Positions 47,653-59,626 are shown, counted from the first letter of the stretch. The stretch: DNA of 64,000 nt from Phyllostachys edulis (GCA_036346405.1 CM070546.1:99578826-99642825), one strand, 5' to 3'. Made by a program: numbers and translations. Notes: a model not told the origin generated them from the letters alone.

Positions 47653-49012
47653 GCTGCCGGCCGTGGACTCCTCGAGGGGCAAGCCCGCTATTACAAACGA
47701 TCTCGCCACCCCCTCCTCAGCCTCCGCCGCAGCACGCCTTGCTGCCCTCGGCACCGTGCCCTCCGCGGGGGACACCACACGCTCTCCCGAAGATAGACTG
47801 CTCAATCGAGCACGCTCCACCTGCTCTGGAGTTCCTTACGCCACCCTCTTGGCTGGCCTCTCCGCCGCATCCACCCACACGCAGGAGGGGCCGCCTGCGC
47901 AGCCAAACCCAACAGAGCACATGGGCCTCACGGCGATCAGCCCCGCATCGTCGCACTCCTCGGGCACGCGAGCCCACTTCCTCCTGCCTTCGTCTGGGTC
48001 CGGGCACTCCACAAGATGGACCGCCGAGTCCGTGTACGCGTGGTTCAGACGAGGCTCCCACATGACCAGCCCGCGCTTCGCGTGCTCTTCACCTGCATTG
48101 GGGCCCAAGAGCTGCTCCGCGGCACAGACAATCTTGTCGATGGGCGCAACTGCAGTGACACCGCATGCTCCATTATAAATAAATAAAAGGAAAAAAATGC
48201 ATGTACAAAAGATCGGGGCGAGGACCAAAACCTTCACAACCTACTATGGTGATGCTGGGGAGCTCGTCCCTCGAGTCCCCGAGCTCCACGCTCTAGCCCT
48301 GTGCTAGGGGCCAGATCCCGGCAGCGCAGAACTCCTCCACGAGGTCCCGCATGGAGAGCCTCCTCGTCGCATTTAGCAGCAGGTGGAGGAGGGCCTCCTC
48401 CCGCGAAGTGAGCGTGATCTCCAGGGCGTCGGTAAGATCGACTAGCCCTTTGCCGAAGTGTAGACCGTTGCCCATCGGAGAAGCGTGGTAAAACCACCTC
48501 TGGGTCCAGTCGATGTCCCACCGATTCCGCGTTGCCGGAGCAGGCGCGCACATCTGGCACTGCGCCTTTACTTGGAAGTTGATGCTACCGAAGTTCAATG
48601 TCTCGCTGGTGTTCTTCTTCTTCTTCGGTTGATAACGCCCGCCGTGCAGATACGCGAACATGCGCCCCTCCCTGCTCGCCCAAGTGGAGCGCATGATCCA
48701 CTCGAACACAGTGAGCATCACGAGGGAGTTGGGTGTCAACTGCACCAACTCCACTCGGTACAGCCAAAGCACCTACGCGATGAGCTCTACGCATGGAATC
48801 CAGAGATCGACATCAAAGAATGTGACGAAGACCATGACCTCGTCAGCCTGAGGCGCCGGTACCATCTTCGCCCTGGGAACCCGCACCTTCGCGAGGCTCT
48901 CCAGCTTCCCCTCGTCCACTAGGGCCCAGAGAACCCACTCTGTCATGGTCGACTGGCCAAGGTCACTCATGTATGCCACATTGCCGCCTCCCTCTTTGCT
49001 GCGCTTTGTCAC
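47653..49012 (-). pseudogene. N-terminal part of the antisense gene of the outer Tat element
   Basis: Minus-strand frames read MTKRSKEGGGNVAYMSDLGQ from 49,012, with TEWVLWALVDEGKLE. They continue in another frame with QLTPNSLVMLTVFEWIMRS (about 48,740-48,690) and NRWDIDWTQRWFYH (about 48,530-48,490). These match the order of the antisense genes at 708-2,467 and 42,660-44,900 and resemble Transposase_28-type proteins. A small open part at 47,820-47,653 (AARRAAAEAEEG) runs into the insertion break. Frame changes could be introns or damage. Confidence 0.55.
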
Positions 49013-49495
49013 CCGGAAGCTCCGAAGAACACACCGCCAAAAATCTGAAGATCAAAGCTCCAAACGACAAAATAAACAAAATCGCGGAGGCAAGAAACTG
49101 GAATTCATACGTGCAAGGTAAGGGCTGGGGCGGCGGGGGTTACCCCCTTTTATATATGCACCAGGACCACAAGGAGACAAAGCGGGAAGCCAAAGAGCCA
49201 CGGGCCAGTCACCAGGTGATTCGTGCCACGCGCACAGCATCCCCAACCAATAACATTATGGGGCACGACAACCAACGACGGCCCGCATGATTCGAAGGGG
49301 TGCCATCAATGTTAGCCAACGGCATTATGGCGCACGGCAACCAATGGTGGCCCGCGCGATTCAACGGAGTGCCATCACTGCTAATCACCAGCATCATGGC
49401 GCACGACAACCAATGCACCATCATACCAGTGGGAACGGCCCACGCTTCGCGGGAGGACCCGCACAAAGCACGCTTCGCCAGGCCGAAGGGGGCAG

Positions 49496-50367
49496 TGTGC
49501 CTGGACCCTTTGAAAAAAGGGTGCGGTTTTAGCCATGACGAAATAGGACCTCGACCGCGAGGGTCTTATCGTAGGGGCGACCCCACCGGCCCTAACGACT
49601 CGGCGAAGACTGCAAGGCCTTCCCTCGAAGGACATGAGCCGGAGGCGTGGCCCAGGGCCCCTGAGGGGTACCAAGTATGCCTTGGGGGGTGGCAAAGCCC
49701 ACGTGAAGGCCATCAGGAGGCTCACGTGGGCCAATGGCCGGAGGCGCGGCCCGGGCCCCCCGAGGGGTACCAAGTACGCCTATGGGAGGGCCCTGGAGCT
49801 CACCCGGAGGCCATCAGGAGGCCAGTAAGGGCCAACAGCTGGAGGTGCGACAAGGTGCCTCCTCAAGGGTACCAGACATACCTTCGGGTGGGGGGGGGGG
49901 GCTTCGAAGGCGGTGTGAAGGCTTCCGAAGGACTGTCGAGCATTATGAGCCCAGGAGTTAGAGTCCCCCGGGGCCACCTCGGGGGCGTCGAAGGGTGTCG
50001 GGGACCCCGCGGCCCGGGGACACCCCACACAAGGCAAAGGGCGGAGAGCACCGGTGAACCGAGCGCACCAGCCAGATGGACCAAGACCAGAGAGATCCAC
50101 CATTAGCCGAAGGCTACACATAGGGGAAGGAAAGCTCCTGCGGCTCCTATAGGAGTAGGGCCTTCGTATGGGTAGATCTGTAATATCATATACTCGGTCG
50201 GAAGACTATAAATAGCCGTCTCCCCCATGTAATAAGAGAGACCTTTTTTGGACATTTAATGCATATTTACTTCTCATGACAACCGATCCCCCCTTCGAGG
50301 ATCTCCTAGTCCCTTCATAGATACCGGAGATCTCTTTTTTTATTGTCTAGCCCTGCTTGCTATGACA
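49496..50367 (+). repeat. 3' LTR of the outer Tat element (about 872 bp)
   Basis: A purine tract (CCGAAGGGGGCAG, about 49,483-49,495) is followed by TGTGCCTGGACC; the LTR ends TGCTATGACA. From 49,571 on it aligns with 20,251-21,060. The two copies differ at many sites by eye, consistent with an old insertion or with two different copies of one family. The start at 49,496 is inferred from the purine tract. Confidence 0.65.
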
Positions 50368-51761
50368 GAGAGATAACTAAATGTCAGATAATATAACAAG
50401 GAAAGCGATGGATCATAAAGTCGGCCAAGAATCTGTACCGTGTTGTTGCTGCTTTTTAACCACACATGTCGAAAAATTGTATCATGACAGTTAATCGTGT
50501 CGGTGCTGCCTAATGTGAAAATTGCTTGACAAAGCTGGAGGTCATTTTCAGTCGCCTGACTACCTTCTTTAGAAAGAAAAAAAATTCATGAACCATATCA
50601 GCTTGCCTTTAGTTAGTGACACTCATTTTCTGGTAGTTGAGCTCTCACCTCAGGCAGAATGGAAACACATTTTTGCAACGATGTGTTTCTTTTTCTTTCT
50701 GATTAGTCATTAGTGCCTCTTTCTTTCTTTCATGTCGATCGCGATTTTAATACCTTACAGTGGGATTGATCGATGATGATTGATTTTTCATGGGGCTGGA
50801 GATCCAAGACAGCGATCAGATCATACTTATCATGATGAAATGGTGGAGAGTAAAGTGAGAAAGTAGCCAGAGAGGTTAGAGTAATCAGTGCCGGCACATG
50901 AGCAAAAGCGTTTTCCCAGCACCCTCCCTTCCTTTTGCTCTCATCGGCCAATCATCACAACGCAGAATCAGGCCATATCGGTGTTTCTGATTGCCATCTC
51001 GTTGCGATCAGGCCATGATCCGGTCATCTTGCGGGGAAGCAAGCTCGGGTCAACCGGTGGCGTAATGGTCGCGGTTCATCTTTACGCTATGCTGCTCTGA
51101 GTGACCGAGCAGACAAAGAATCTAATCCTCCCTTCCATCCAAAACTGAGACCAACTGTCTCTTTGTCAGGCTTTTATTACAAGTCAATCGAGCCAAAATT
51201 TTCCTCGTCTTTAGTGATTATTTCAGACTTTCAGCGCAAAGAGTTAGATTATAGATTGGTGATTGAGAATTTGAGATAACAATAGTTCAAATAGACAAGT
51301 TAAAATGACTATATTATTTTATTTTTTTTTAAAAAAAACTGACTTTAAATTTCAGACACATGAAAAGTAAAAACTAAAGAGTTTGAGGGGTGCCTTGAGT
51401 GTCAAGGGCCATTAACTCTTTAAATTTCAACAGTTGGGGCAGTATCACATACCCATGTAGGCATGTAGCCAAGCGACCAAGCAAAGAAAGATTCGTTTTG
51501 AGCACACTTAGCACAGACAATGGAATCCACCGGGTGAGACCGTCAGACTGGGGAAAACATGGTCAGCCACGGGCATGTTTTGTTCCTACATTTATAAATC
51601 TTTTTTTTCTTCCAGAAGTTCAATATGGGTAATTCGTATTCTAATATTTCACTCGATAGCTGACATGAAACACATAAAATTTTGAAAAATGCAAAAGCTT
51701 TGCAGTTAGCATTTGCAAAACCACAGGAGGACCCAAGAAACCCAATTTCATATGAGGGTTT
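50368..51761. other. Unassigned sequence between two retrotransposons
   Basis: No coding region or repeat structure was recognised. If the nested model is right, this is the continuation of the region upstream of the subtilase gene, displaced by the Tat insertion. A word AAATGT occurs at 50,379-50,384, 11 bases after the LTR; the same word precedes the 5' LTR at 20,245-20,250, which may be chance. Confidence 0.4.
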
Positions 51762-52624
51762 TGTTGGAATTGGGCACATATGTGTAAAGGACCATTCATT
51801 CCTAAAATTCCAAAGTATAAAATTTCTTAGACCAGAAGTCTTCGAATCACAGTGGTCGAAACCATAAAACCAGTATGATCGATACTCAGTGGTCGAAGTC
51901 ATAGACCAGTGTGGTCGAAAGCCTAGTCAAAACTCAGTGGTCGAAACCATAAGACCAGTATAGTCGATACTCAGTGGTCGAAACCATAAACCAGTGTGGT
52001 TGAAGGCCTAAACTAGTATGGCCGAAATAATCTGGTCGAAGCCATAGACCATTGTGGTCGAAGGCATAGACCAGTATGGTCGGAATCATCTGGTCGGATC
52101 CTTAGACTAGTGTGGTCGTAATACACTAGTCGAAACTGTAGACCAGTGGTCGAAACTTTAGACTAGGGTACAATCAGGATCAATAAACACTGCTTAATGA
52201 CCATTAATTAGCTTTGAATTAGCAGTTACCAGTGGTTTATTATGACAATTACTAGAGAGTAATTGTCTCGACTATAAGTAAGATTTGGAGACGTCCAGTC
52301 AAAAAAAATCGATTCATTCCATTTTTCATCTTCCTCTCTGATCAACTGTGCTGAGGAATTGAGCTGTCGAATCAAGCCGTCCCTTCTCCTCGGTGTGCAC
52401 CGAGAAGGATGGTGAGCGGATATCTCCGAACCATTATCGTAGAGTTTTCCTACATGGGGCGGCAATAAGGTTTCTGGGCAGTGCATCTGTGCGACCGCTC
52501 TTTCTTGTTGCATCATCTCGATTTACCTTTGCTTCGACCATCGCTTGATGCCCTTTGCTTCTTCGATCATCATCGAACCCAATTGTAAGTTGGTCATAAG
52601 ACCACTCTATTTGTCGTACGACCA
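51762..52624 (+). repeat. 5' LTR of the copia element (about 863 bp)
   Basis: Bases 51,848-52,160 are a run of about ten units of the form AGTGGTCGAAACCATAGACC or variants. A TATA-like CTATAAGTA is at about 52,271. The LTR aligns with 56,980-57,807 plus 59,576-59,626. Confidence 0.8.
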
Positions 52625-52689
52625 GTTTTTTGTTCGATCCATACACAGTATCCAATTACGAGTGAACAGACCATACGGTTTGACATAGA

Positions 52690-53640
52690 TAACAACACAA
52701 TCCTTGGATGCATATTGACCATACTAGCTGACCAGCTCTATGATGTGGACATGGACTTCAAGTCCGCCACAGAGTTTTGGGATGCACTCGAGCACAAATA
52801 TGCTGAAGTTGAGGCTGGTCGGTGGCTCTATATGTGCGAGCAATTTTTTGACTACAGCATGGATGATGCTAAGTCAATAGTTGCACAGGCTTATGAGCTA
52901 CAATTACTGGTCGGAGAGATTGCACATTTGGGTTATCTTTTGCCTCCTAAGTTTGTGGTTGCGGGCATTGTTGCCAAACTTTCTGCTTCATGACAGGGTT
53001 TTGCCACTGGCTTAAAGCACAAGAGAGAAGAGATATCTATTAAGAATATCATTGCTGCCCTTGATGTGAAAGAAAAGGCAAGAGCAAAAGGTGCACCAAG
53101 CACTTCCAATCAGATCAATGCAAATGTCATAGAGAAGAGATATGGCAAGAATAACAAAGACTTTAAACCAAAAAGAAGACAACTAGCTTTAAGAAGAAAA
53201 TTGAGAAGAAGGATATGAGGAACATCACCTGCTTTGTGTGTGAGAAAAATGGTCATATGATGAAAGACTATCATTTCCGCAAGAGTAAGGATGGTGTACA
53301 GCCAAAGAAAAAGGTTGTCAACGTGATCATAGGCGAGGCCTTAACAGGAGGGTATGGTAATCCACCTGTTGTATTTTCAGCATGTCAATCCACTGATTGG
53401 TGGGTTGATATTGGAGCTAATATTCACGTATGTTCTGATATTTTCTTGTTTTCTTCTTATCAGGCAGCTAGGGCTTCCTCCGTCCTAATGGGGAACGGGT
53501 CGCATGCTTCTGTTCTTGGTGTTGGCACGGTGAATCTAAGGCTTACTTCAGGAAAGATTGTCCACTTGAAGAATGTGCAACATGCGCCAACCTTGTTAGT
53601 GGTTCCCTCCTATACAGGGATGGGTATATACTAGTATTTG
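52690..53640 (+). pseudogene. Copia gag and protease start, broken
   Basis: A gag UBN2-type region (52,715-52,993: ILADQLYDVDMDFKSATEFW, EHKYAEVEAGRWLYM) is followed by a stop at 52,991. The next frame includes a zinc knuckle CFVCEKNGHMMKDY (53,230-53,270), in which the last Cys is Tyr. Protease begins at WWVDIGANIHVC (53,398-53,433); the usual Asp-Thr-Gly is Asp-Ile-Gly. Confidence 0.75.
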
Positions 53641-54530
53641 AGTCAAATAAAATTGTATTATCTAAGTTTGGTAACTTTGTTGGTAAAGGCTATGAGAGCG
53701 GAGGCTTGTTCCGTATAAGTACTTTAGAGTATTATAATCTGAATGTTGCAACTGGTTTGAATAATTGTGAGGCCAATATATGGCATTCTCGTTTTTGTCA
53801 TACTGGTTTTGATAGTATTGCTAGAATGTCCAGAGTAGATTTAATTCCAAAATGTGAAATTGTCAAATGATCAAAGTGCCAAACTTGTGTGCAAGCAAAA
53901 CAACATCGAAGACCCTTTAAGGGATTACAAAAGGAAAAGAACTTGACACCTTTAGATCCTATCCATTCTGACTTGTGTGAGATGAATGGATTGTTAACAA
54001 AATGAGGCAAAAGATATTTTCTAACTCTTATTGATGATGTATCACGATATTGTTATGTGTATCTACTGAAAACAAAAGATGAAGCTTTAAATTACTTTAA
54101 AATTTATAAGGCCGAGGTTGAGAACCAATTAGAAAAGAAAATTAAAAGACTAAGATCTGATCGTGGAGGAGAGTATATCTCTCATGAATTCTCCTAATTC
54201 TGTGCTGAACATGGAATAGTCTATGAAGTTACACCACCATACTCACCTCAATCAAATAGGGTGGCTGAGAGGAAAAGCCGGACACTAACAAACTTGGTGA
54301 ATGCCATGTTGGAGAGTGCTGGTATGCCTAAGATATGGTGGGGGAAGCTATTTTGACAGCAACTTTTATTCTAAACAGAGTAATCATTAAAAGTTGTGAG
54401 ATTACTCCGTATGAGGGATGGAAGAGAGAAAACCCAATGTTAATTTTATGTGAACTTGAGGGTGTTTGGCAAAAGTCAATATACTATTGCAGAAAAAGAG
54501 AAAGCTTGAACCTAAAATAGTCGATTGTGT
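53640..54530 (+). pseudogene. Copia integrase, broken
   Basis: Motifs are the GAG_pre-integrase region (IWHSRFCHTGFDSI, about 53,780), IHSDLCEMNG (about 53,965), LIDDVSRYCYVYLL (about 54,025), RSDRGGEYISHEF (about 54,155) and TPPYSPQSNRVAERK (about 54,230), covering the D, D and E positions. Stops are at about 53,868, 54,003 and 54,196. Confidence 0.75.
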
Positions 54531-54615
54531 CTTACTGGGATATGCTCATAACAGCACGGCCTATAGATTTTTGGTAGTAAAATAAGAAACTCCTGAGATT
54601 ATTGTTAACATAATA

Positions 54616-56119
54616 ATGGAGTCCAGAGATGCTTCATTTTTTGAGGACATTTATCCTATGAGAATTGCAGGCAGTTTTTCTCGAACTGAGGATAATCAAA
54701 CTATGAATAATAGTAATTTTGAACCTACCACCATCTCTGAACCAATGAGTGTTATACCACCGGTTTGTGATTTTCCTAAGGAAGATAACAATTTTGTCGA
54801 AGAGGCTCCTCACAGGAGCAAGCGACAAAGGGTTGAGAAAACCTTTGGCAAAGACTTTATTGTATATCTCATGGATGATGTGCCAAACACTTTTTTAGAA
54901 GCTTATGCATTACCTGATGCTGAGTATTAGAAAGAGGCAGTCCATAGCGAGATGGATTCTATCATGGCTAACGGGACTTGGGAGATCATTCAATGTTCTA
55001 TCGGGTGTAAACCTGTTGGATGCAAGTGGATCTTTAAAAAGAAAATAAGGCCTGACGGTACTATTGATAAGTATAAGGTAAGACTTATGGCCAAGGGTTA
55101 TACCAAGAAAGAAGATGAGGATTATTCTGATAATTACTCTTCCGTTGCCAGATTGACCACCATTCGTGTGCTTATTGCATTAGCTTCTTCCCGTAGTCTA
55201 CACATTCATCAAATAGATGTGAAGACAGCTTTCCTTAATGGAGAGTTAGAGGAAGAAATCTATATGGAGCAATCGGATGGTTTTGTGATTTCTGGATAGG
55301 AAAATAAGATATGCAAATTAATCAAATCCTTGTTTGGCCTAAAGCAAGCACCTAAACAATGGCACGAGAAGTTTGATAGAACTTTAACTTATGCTGGTTT
55401 TTCTGTGAATGAGGCAGATAAGTGTGTGTATTATTGTTAGGGGGGGGGTCAAGGAGTGATTTTGTGTTTATATGTCGATGACATACTTATATTTGGAACA
55501 AATACTGTTGTTATTGACGATGTCAAATCTTTCTTATCTAGATGCTTTGATATGAAAGACCTAGGAGAGGCAGATATTATTCTGAATATCAAATTGATAA
55601 AAAATGAGGATGGGATCACTTTGAACCAATCCCATTATGCTGAGAAAATCATGAGCCGGTTCGGTTTTGAAAACTGCAAGATTTATTGATGCTAGTGTTA
55701 AGCTTCAAAAGAATAAGGGATTAGGAAAAGATCAATTGAGATATTCACAAATTATTGGGTCCCTTATGTATCTATCTGGTGCTACAAGACCAGATATATC
55801 ATTTGCTGTGAGCAAATTAAGTCGATTTACTTCTAACCCAGGAGATGAACACTGGGAGGCACTTGAGAGAGTATTGCGCTACTTGAGAGACACAACCTCA
55901 TATGGAATTCACTATACTGGGTATCCATCTATATTAGAAGGATATAGTGATTCAAATTGGATCTCTGATGCAGATGAGATCAAAGCTACAAGTGGGCATG
56001 TGTTTACCCTTGCAGGTGCTGCAGTTTCATGGAGGTTGTGTAAACAGGCCATATTGATGAGGTCAACCATGGAAGCAGAACTTGTAGCACTAGACACAGC
56101 TACTATTGAGGCTGAATGA
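54616..56119 (+). pseudogene. Copia reverse transcriptase and RNase H, broken
   Basis: RT motifs are VGCKWIFKKKIRPDGTIDKY (about 55,015), HQIDVKTAFLNGELEEEIYM (about 55,207), SLFGLKQAPKQWHEKF (about 55,330) and LYVDDILIFG (about 55,465, the intact catalytic Asp pair). RNase H follows in a shifted frame (55,667-56,119) with YSDSNW and STMEAELVAL. Stops are at 54,928, 55,297 and 55,437, and a G-run lies at 55,440-55,448. The later RNase H/Copia end (KTENNLADPFTKGL-like, about 56,320) is in yet another frame. Confidence 0.85.
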
Positions 56120-56979
56120 CTTAGAGAGCTTCTGTTGGACTTACCAATGGTTGAGAAACTAATACCGGCAATCCTAATGTACTATGACAATCAAATAGTG
56201 TTGATTAAGGTTACAAGTACTAAGGATAACATGAACTCCTCCAGAATGTGAAGCGTAGGCTTAAATCTGTCAGAAAACTAAAAAACTCCGGAGTGATTAT
56301 TGTGAATTATATTCGCACTGAGAAAAATCTAGCAGACCCTTTCACAAAGGGGCTAGCATGGAAGGCGATTTCCATTGCGTCTATGGACATGGGAATGAGG
56401 CCCATTGGTGTTACAACTCAATAGAAACCCATACCTTTTTGATTGGAGATCCCGTGACTTAGGCAATGGGAAAAACAAGTTGATGTTTGAACAAGAGAGT
56501 GCATTTTAATAAAATATGTACCCGTATCCTAATAAACAAAGTACTCTCAATTGTATGTAAGAGAAAGACTTAAAGCCTTAATGTATTCTAGTGTCCAATG
56601 AGGGAAAATGTATTAGCCTACAGGATACCTAGAATGAATACACTTACTTGAGCTTAACTAAGGTTGCATTTCACGAGAATAGGGGCATTCTCTAGAAACC
56701 TCATGAGCAGATAAGGGAGCATGACCAAATTAAAGCTCCGGTTAGGCTTGGTTCTTTGACAGCCTAGTATCAGTTGAGATTTCAAGTGAAATCTAATCAT
56801 GAAAGACTGTGAATTCAAGGCATAGTCCATTCATCAGTTGTGAGAAGATGAATCTTGTTATTCTATGTGAAGTTCAACCCGTACGGGACTTACACTGAAA
56901 GACTGGTATATCAACAACTCTTTAGCACAAAAATCTTTATCATTCCTTTTTACTGCTTGCTTTGGAATTGGTGGGGGAT

Positions 56980-59626
56980 TGTTGGAATTGGGCACATATG
57001 TGTAAAGACCCATTCATTCCTAAAATTGTAATGTATGCAATTTCTTAGACCAAAAGTCTTCGAATCACAGTGGTCGAAACTCAGTGGTCAAAACCATAAG
57101 ACCAGTATGGCCGATACTCAGTGGTCGAAGCCATAGACTAGTGTGGTCGAAGGCCTAGTCGAAACTCAGTGGTCGAAACCATAAGACCGGTATGGTCGAT
57201 ACTCAGTGGTCGAAGCCATAGACCAGTGTAGTCGAAGGCCTAAACCAGTATGGTTGAAATAATCTGGTCGAAGCCATATATCATTATGCTCGAAGGCATA
57301 GACCAGTATGGTCGGAATCATCTGGTCGGATCCTTAGACCAGTGTGGTCATAATACACTAGTCAAAACTATAGACTAGTGGTCGAAGCTTTAGACTAGGG
57401 TGCAATCAGGATCAATAAACACTGCTTAATGACCATTAATTGGTTTTGAATTAGCGGTTACTAGTGGTTTATTACGACAGTTACTAGAGAGTAATTTTCT
57501 TGACTATAAATAAGAACCAGAGACGTCCAAACAAAAAAAAAATCGATTCATTCCATTTTCCATCTTCCTCTCTGATCAATTGTGCTGAGGAATTGAGCTG
57601 TCAAATCAAGCCGTTCCTTCTGCGTGGCATGCACTGGGAAGGAGGGTGAGCGGATATCTCTGAACCATTGTCATAGAGTTTTCTTGCATGGGGCGGCAAT
57701 AAGGTTTCTAGGCAGCGCATCTGCGCGACCACTCTCTGCACTGCATGATCTACGATCTGCATTGCTTCGACCACTGCTTCGAGTCTGCATTGCTTCCTAA
57801 TCATCATTGTGGATATAATGGGGATATGTGCACGATCTTAGGATGATGTTACAATTGGCAATGTCGTTAATGGTTTGTCGAAACACGAATTTTCGTCAAA
57901 GTTTAATATCTTTGTCGATCTGGTCAAAGGTCGGGGGCGTAGAGACGCGATCGACCGGCCTTTCAATGGCGATCTCGACCGGGTTCTTCTTGATCATTGT
58001 GTCGGTGGCGATGAGTGTTGGGTTAGGTCAAGTTCATGGGTTTCAGTGCATATGTGTTGCGTGATGCATGTTTTGACTAACGTGGGTCAAGTTGTGAAGA
58101 ACTTGTTCCTGGAATCGATTTCTTTATCTATTGTTGTGCAGGTTGCTTGGAGGTCAATGACGGTCAACGGTGAGGATGATCGGGACTAAGCTTGGAGAGC
58201 TGAGGTCCAGAACGATCGGGGATGCCGGGTAAAGTCAATGGAGTCAAGCATGGCGCAAGAGGGACAAAGGTGACCGAATGGGCAGTTCGGTGCGACGGGT
58301 TGGATCAAGCGGCACGGGTGTCGGTGCAAGTGCCATGGTGGTTTCGGTGGGAGCCGGATGGGAGAGACTTGTCGACATGTGAGAGCCGTTGGATCAACCT
58401 ACACATAGCGAAGCATGGAAGTGCTTCACGAAGATGGGACTTGGTCTTTGCAAAAAGATCGAGAAGGGGTATTTTGGTAATTTTACCAAATCACGCTAGT
58501 GACCTTTTTGCCAACCCTTGGCATAAGGCGGTGCATGATGAAGCAAATTAGGTCAAGAGGAGATGAAGACGATGCTTTAAAATGCGTGCGTGTGTGACCT
58601 GTTTGTGTGTGGACCTTAACGGGAGCCCATTAGGGTTAATGCTTCTAGAAGGTCTAAGCCTCCACTATAAATAGAGGAGGGAGGTGGCTGCACCCCCTTC
58701 AACCCTTTCATTATTGAAAACCCTAGTTTTGCTTTTGTGCTTAGGGAGAAGATAGTTGGAGGTTAGGGTTCTAAAGAGTTGGATTTGATTTCATGCTCAT
58801 GTATTGAGTCTTTATCCTCCATTGATGGAGTAGCTGTAAACCAATACCATATCAAATCAATCCGAAGAAAGTTCTCTCAACGATGAATCTATTTGCTTTC
58901 TTTCTCTCTATTTGGTGATCTGGGGTCTTTCTTTGATCCGCGAGTTTTTGCTTGATTTCTTGCCTTGATCTAACTTGCTGTGACATGTGGGAACCAATCT
59001 AAGATCATCTTGATCATCATTCACCCATGAGCAAGTCTCTAGATCACGTTTTCGATTTGACTCGGTTTTTGAACCACCTTCATTCAAACTGAAAAAGATA
59101 GGAACTTTGGCATGGAACTCTGCAATCTTTGATTGGAATAGGTTCCTAATATCTTTTAGAAGGTGTGTCTTAAATTTTGTGGAGTTTGGCCTTACGGATC
59201 AAAAGTTAGACTGATTTGAGTTTTGGTTTTCGGGCTGTTTGCGCTGTTCATTGTGAAGCCGGTCAGTCCGAGCTTTGGCCTTCGGTCAGTCCGGCCTCCG
59301 GTTAGTCCACCTTCTTGCCACGGTCGATCTGGCAGAGCGGTCGATCCGACATTGGCCGTCGGTCGATCGCACTCGATTAGGGTTTTTGGTTTTTGGTCTT
59401 TTGCTTTGGGGTTTTGGTCTGGATTCAATACAAGTCTTCCATTGTTCTTGTATATTGATCTTCATAGCTTTCATAGCTATCGGAGTGAAATTTGTGTTGA
59501 ATCCGATTAAAGTGAAAAAGTGAGCGTGCTCCTATTCAACCCCCCCTCTAGTCGCCTTTTCGGTCCAACAATCATCGAACCCAACTGTAAGTTGGTCGTA
59601 AGACCACTCTATTTATCGTTCGACCA
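56980..59626 (+). repeat. 3' LTR of the copia element, interrupted
   Basis: The parts 56,980-57,807 and 59,576-59,626 together match the 5' LTR (about 878 bp). The TGGTCGAAACCATAGACC word cluster lies at 57,066-57,380. The interruption carries a perfect ATCAT duplication. Confidence 0.8.
57808..59570 (+). mobile_element. Solo LTR of a copia-type element (1,763 bp)
   Basis: It starts TGTGGATATAATGG and ends CGGTCCAACA. It is flanked by ATCAT at 57,803-57,807 and 59,571-59,575, a perfect 5-bp duplication. A TATA box (CACTATAAATAG, about 58,663) and the CACCCCCCTCTAG-like tract (about 59,538-59,553) support a copia, possibly SIRE-type, LTR. The words GGTCAGTCCGG and GGTCGATC cluster at 59,260-59,370. 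Short open frames are not considered genes. Confidence 0.85.

Larger units (their letters stand above)
20251..50367 (+). mobile_element. Old Tat-lineage Ty3/gypsy element, split by nested insertions
   Basis: The outer pieces fit one element. They are the 5' LTR (20,251-21,060), primer site (21,063), gag-pol (21,121-26,380), tandem arrays (26,550-27,906), an antisense gene (29,357-28,790 and 49,012-47,653), and the 3' LTR (49,496-50,367). Leaving out 29,360-47,652 gives about 11.8 kb, the same size as the full-length Tat element at 34,073-45,980. The antisense gene is cut by the insertion and its two halves face the break. The target duplication is not seen: AATGT precedes the 5' LTR and GAGAG follows the 3' LTR. 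The 5' LTR seems to lack its first 75 bases, so a deletion there could explain this. That both halves belong to one element is an inference. Confidence 0.65.
51762..59626 (+). mobile_element. Ty1/copia retrotransposon with both LTRs; 3' LTR split by a solo LTR
   Basis: LTRs starting TGTTGGAATTGGGCACATAT occur at 51,762 and 56,980. The second follows the polypurine tract TTGGTGGGGGAT. Domains in order are gag, protease, integrase, RT and RNase H, the Ty1/copia order. The front of gag and the primer site are not recognisable, so part of the leader seems deleted. The 3' LTR is interrupted by 57,808-59,570. The flanks GGTTT and GTATT do not form a clean target duplication, so the outer ends are approximate. 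The lineage (Tork or Ivana type) is not certain. Confidence 0.85.

Noticed and set aside
57808..59570. Possible DNA transposon inside the copia LTR
   Set aside because: No terminal inverted repeats beyond TG...CA; the 5-bp duplication and LTR features fit a solo LTR.
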